NCBI RefSeq assembly: GCF_014892515.1
Contig: NZ_JADBGR010000102.1
Location: forward strand, 31,391 to 95,390
Length of the DNA: 64,000 nt
Source: Myceligenerans pegani
GTDB taxonomy: Bacteria; Actinomycetota; Actinomycetes; Actinomycetales; Cellulomonadaceae
Direction: 5' to 3'
A program made the position numbers and the translations under genes. This document shows, one piece after another, positions 61,890 to 64,000 of this stretch (within the stretch, counting starts at the first letter, position 1; every line of letters starts with the position of its first letter). The notes beneath the pieces are model-generated. The model saw only the letters and a program-made list of their open reading frames with translations. It had not been told where the DNA came from and searched no databases.

Positions 61890-62233
61890 TCACGCGAGAC
61901 GCCGGGACCATCGGGTCCCGTCGGACGTGAAGCCAACTCGCTCCAGATAACCCGCCTCGGCGCGGCCTGCCTCCTGACCCACCAGCACTGGGGCGACAGG
62001 ACCAGAACCTGCACCCGGACCGCCGTCGGCCCCCGCAGCACCGCCCCGCGCCCCCAGCACCGGCCGCACCACCTCCCGCAGCCCCGTCCCGGCCAGCGCC
62101 CCCGACTCCTCCCACACGAACTCCCCAGGCGTGAAGTCCCGGAACCGCAAGCTCACCCAGTCCAGCAGGACAGCCCCGACCCCATCGCCGAGGTCGAGCA
62201 CCTCGACCACACCCACGGTCTCGTCGCCGCCCT
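61890..62233 (-). pseudogene. 3' remnant of unknown gene cut by the IS element
   Basis: An open minus-strand frame ends at 61890 and runs back into the left end of the insertion sequence (GDETVGVVEVLDLGDGVGAVLL... ending GYLERVGFTSDGTRW). Its N-terminal part is missing, consistent with disruption by the IS. The end looks GNAT-like, but this is weak. Confidence 0.4.
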
Positions 62234-64000
62234 GAGTTTGGTCATCTCGGCTTGATCCGTGCTGGCGCAGTGCTGTGACCTGTGGTGATGGTGGTCTTAG
62301 TGCGCGGTTTCACGCACTAACGGGCTGGCCTACGCTCGGTGGGTGGCGTTCATTCGACGGGTCCGGACCGCGTCCGGGGCGACGGCTGTGCAGATCGCGG
62401 AGTACGTCGGCGGGCGTCGTCAGCGGATCGTGGAGCACCTCGGGTCGGCGCACTCCGAGGCCGAGCTCGGCCTCCTGCTGGAACGGGCCCGCGGCCTGCT
62501 TGCCGACGGCCGGCAGGGTGTCCTTGACTTGGGTCTGGAGCCCACGACGCGCGCGGTGGGACTGGTCCCGGCTCCTGGCGAGCCGGCCTTGCTCGGCGGC
62601 CAGCCGGTCCCGTCTCAGGCGCCGCGGGTCGGTCCCGCGCGGGTGGAGTCGACCGCTTCGCGTGTCTTGTTCGACGCTCTGGTAGGCGTGTTCGCCGACC
62701 TGGGGTTCGACGGGATCGGGGACGAGACGTTCCGGGACCTGGTGATCGCGCGGATCGTGGAGCCGACCTCGATCCTGGACGTGGGGCGGGTTCTGAAGGA
62801 CCTGGGCCACAGCCCGGCGAGCGAGAAGACGATGCGCCGCACCCTGGCCCGCTGCGTCGGCAACGGCTACCGCGACCAGATCGCCGGGTTGTGCTTCGAT
62901 CACGCGCAGGCCAGCGGTGATGTGTCGTTGTGTTTGTACGACGTCACCACGCTCTACTTCGAGGCCGAGAAAGAGGACGGGCTGCGGAAGGTCGGCTACT
63001 CCAAGGAACGACGAGTCGACCCGCAGATCGTCGTGGGCCTGCTGGTGGACCGGTACGGGTTCCCGCTGGAGATCGGCTGTTTCGAGGGGAACAAGGCAGA
63101 GCGCCTGACGATTGTGCCGATCATCGAGCAGTTCCAGGCTCGCCACGGTATCGAGGGGATCGTGGTGGTCGCCGACGCGGGCATGCTGTCGGCGGGCAAC
63201 CTGGCCGAGCTGGACCGCGCCGAGCTCGGGTTCATCGTCGGCTCAAGGATGACCAAGGCACCGATCGACCTGGAGTCCCACTTCCGCTGGCACGGGGACG
63301 CGTTCACCGACGCCCAGGTCATCGACACCATCACCCCGAAGACCGGGCAGAACCTCGAGAACGACCCGATGCTGCGCAGCGAACCGGTCTGGGACCCGGC
63401 CACGCACACGCGGTCCTGGCGGGCGGTGTGGTCCTTCTCCCGCAAACGGTTCGTGCGCGACAACGCGACCTTGACCCTGCAGGAGAACCGCGCCCGGGAC
63501 GTGATCGACGGATCCCGGACCGCGAAGGCCACGAGGTTCGTCAAGACCAGCGGGGACGCACGCACCCTGGACGAGAAGGCACTGGCCCGAGCCCGAGCGC
63601 TGGCCGGGCTGAAGGGCTACGTCACCAACATCCCGGCCACGGTGATGCCGCCGGCAGAGGTGATGACCTGTTACCACGACCTGTGGCACGTGGAGCAGTC
63701 CTTCCGGATGAGCAAGACCGATCTGGCCGCCCGGCCGATGTTCGCCCGCACCCGCGACGCGATCGAGGCGCACCTGACCATCGTGTTCACCGCCCTGGCC
63801 GTCGCCCGCGCGGCCCAGGACCGCACCGGCCTGGCGATCCGCAACATCGTGCGCCAGCTACGCCCCCTGCGCTCGGCAACGATCACCATCAACGGCACCA
63901 CCGCCACGTTCCCGCCCGCGATCCCCACCCCACAGCAGACCATCCTCGACGCACTGAACCGCGACGACGTCACGCACTAACCCGAATGACCAAACTCGGG
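62231..64000 (+). mobile_element. IS1634-family insertion sequence
   Basis: About 1.77 kb. Inverted ends: GAGTTTGGTCAT at 62234-62245 and its complement ATGACCAAACTC at 63986-63997, with a few further matching bases to 62231 and 64000. One transposase gene fills the element. A TAGTGCG/CGCACTA hairpin at 62298-62319 lies before the transposase start and the same CACGCACTAAC motif recurs at the gene's end. The target duplication cannot be checked as the right end is the window edge. Confidence 0.85.
62343..63980 (+). CDS. IS1634 family transposase
   Basis: 545 aa from GTG 62343. DDE transposase of the IS4/IS1634 group: first Asp in CLYDVTTLYFE, second in VVVADAGMLS, Glu in the YREK-like DLWHVEQSFRMSK, with a long insertion between. 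Intact, so the element may be active. Helper hairpin upstream (62298-62319) may limit translation from outside transcripts. Confidence 0.93.
   Translation: MAFIRRVRTASGATAVQIAEYVGGRRQRIVEHLGSAHSEAELGLLLERARGLLADGRQGVLDLGLEPTTRAVGLVPAPGEPALLGGQPVPSQAPRVGPARVESTASRVLFDALVGVFADLGFDGIGDETFRDLVIARIVEPTSILDVGRVLKDLGHSPASEKTMRRTLARCVGNGYRDQIAGLCFDHAQASGDVSLCLYDVTTLYFEAEKEDGLRKVGYSKERRVDPQIVVGLLVDRYGFPLEIGCFEGNKAERLTIVPIIEQFQARHGIEGIVVVADAGMLSAGNLAELDRAELGFIVGSRMTKAPIDLESHFRWHGDAFTDAQVIDTITPKTGQNLENDPMLRSEPVWDPATHTRSWRAVWSFSRKRFVRDNATLTLQENRARDVIDGSRTAKATRFVKTSGDARTLDEKALARARALAGLKGYVTNIPATVMPPAEVMTCYHDLWHVEQSFRMSKTDLAARPMFARTRDAIEAHLTIVFTALAVARAAQDRTGLAIRNIVRQLRPLRSATITINGTTATFPPAIPTPQQTILDALNRDDVTH

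Overview
The window is high-GC actinobacterial DNA, probably Micrococcales (Cellulosimicrobium/Cellulomonas-like; genus not provable from sequence alone). Support: GC-rich third codon positions, frequent GTG starts, ATGA/TGATG start-stop overlaps, a DUF6049-NUDIX-CCA transferase block typical of actinobacterial chromosomes, a GlxR/Crp-type operator and Gram-positive-type secretion genes without a secretin.

Layout. (1) 1-6947: chromosomal housekeeping: DUF6049 secreted protein (cut by the window edge), NUDIX hydrolase, CCA tRNA nucleotidyltransferase, a divergent PRPP synthetase and a DHA2-type drug exporter. (2) 7210-17516, minus strand: a tightly coupled type IV secretion/conjugation-like operon (91-aa protein, TcpC-like, small membrane protein, TcpE-like, VirB4-like ATPase, VirB6/TrbL-like, small anchored protein, M23 peptidase). 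The VirB4 P-loop is split by a class 3 intein whose homing endonuclease has lost its catalytic aspartates. (3) 17761-30895, plus strand, divergent: a sigma-like regulator and a Tad/Flp pilus cluster (SAF/CpaB-like, TadZ-like, TadA, TadB, TadC, Flp pilin, three TadE/G-like proteins) ending in a 1478-aa LysM/BTAD membrane protein. A perfect TGTGA-N6-TCACA site lies midway between the two operons. No relaxase, coupling ATPase, integrase or prepilin peptidase is present in the window.

(4) 30914-42479: accessory region: secreted proteins (two similar two-gene surface cassettes), a truncated DUF1016 gene, endonuclease V and GNAT, an ArsR/SRPBCC operon with two operator dyads, a SHOCT protein, an ESAT-6-like protein, a MarR-type regulator with a dyad, DUF6653 and a DinB protein.

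(5) 42742-61030: a defence island and the most interesting part. Its core is a DISARM-like set: DrmA helicase, DrmB (DUF1998) and a 5-methylcytosine methyltransferase (DrmMII-like). Around it are a sacsin-type ATPase fused to an SF2 helicase, a stand-alone UvrD-like helicase and a Vsr nicking endonuclease. It also carries what looks like a built-in two-component system: a 952-aa UvrD-like helicase with a complete NarL-type histidine kinase module at its C terminus, and a NarL/LuxR response regulator without any other kinase partner in the window. Three related dyads lie in the 375-bp divergent promoter region. I infer that the helicase-kinase senses DNA or helicase activity and passes phosphate to the regulator, which controls the island; this is a hypothesis, not shown by sequence. 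No DrmC (phospholipase D) gene is visible.

(6) 61033-64000: decayed right flank: a higBA toxin-antitoxin remnant (frameshifted higA, only the tail of higB), a YnfA-type membrane protein, a gene fragment cut by an insertion, and a complete IS1634-family element reaching the window end.
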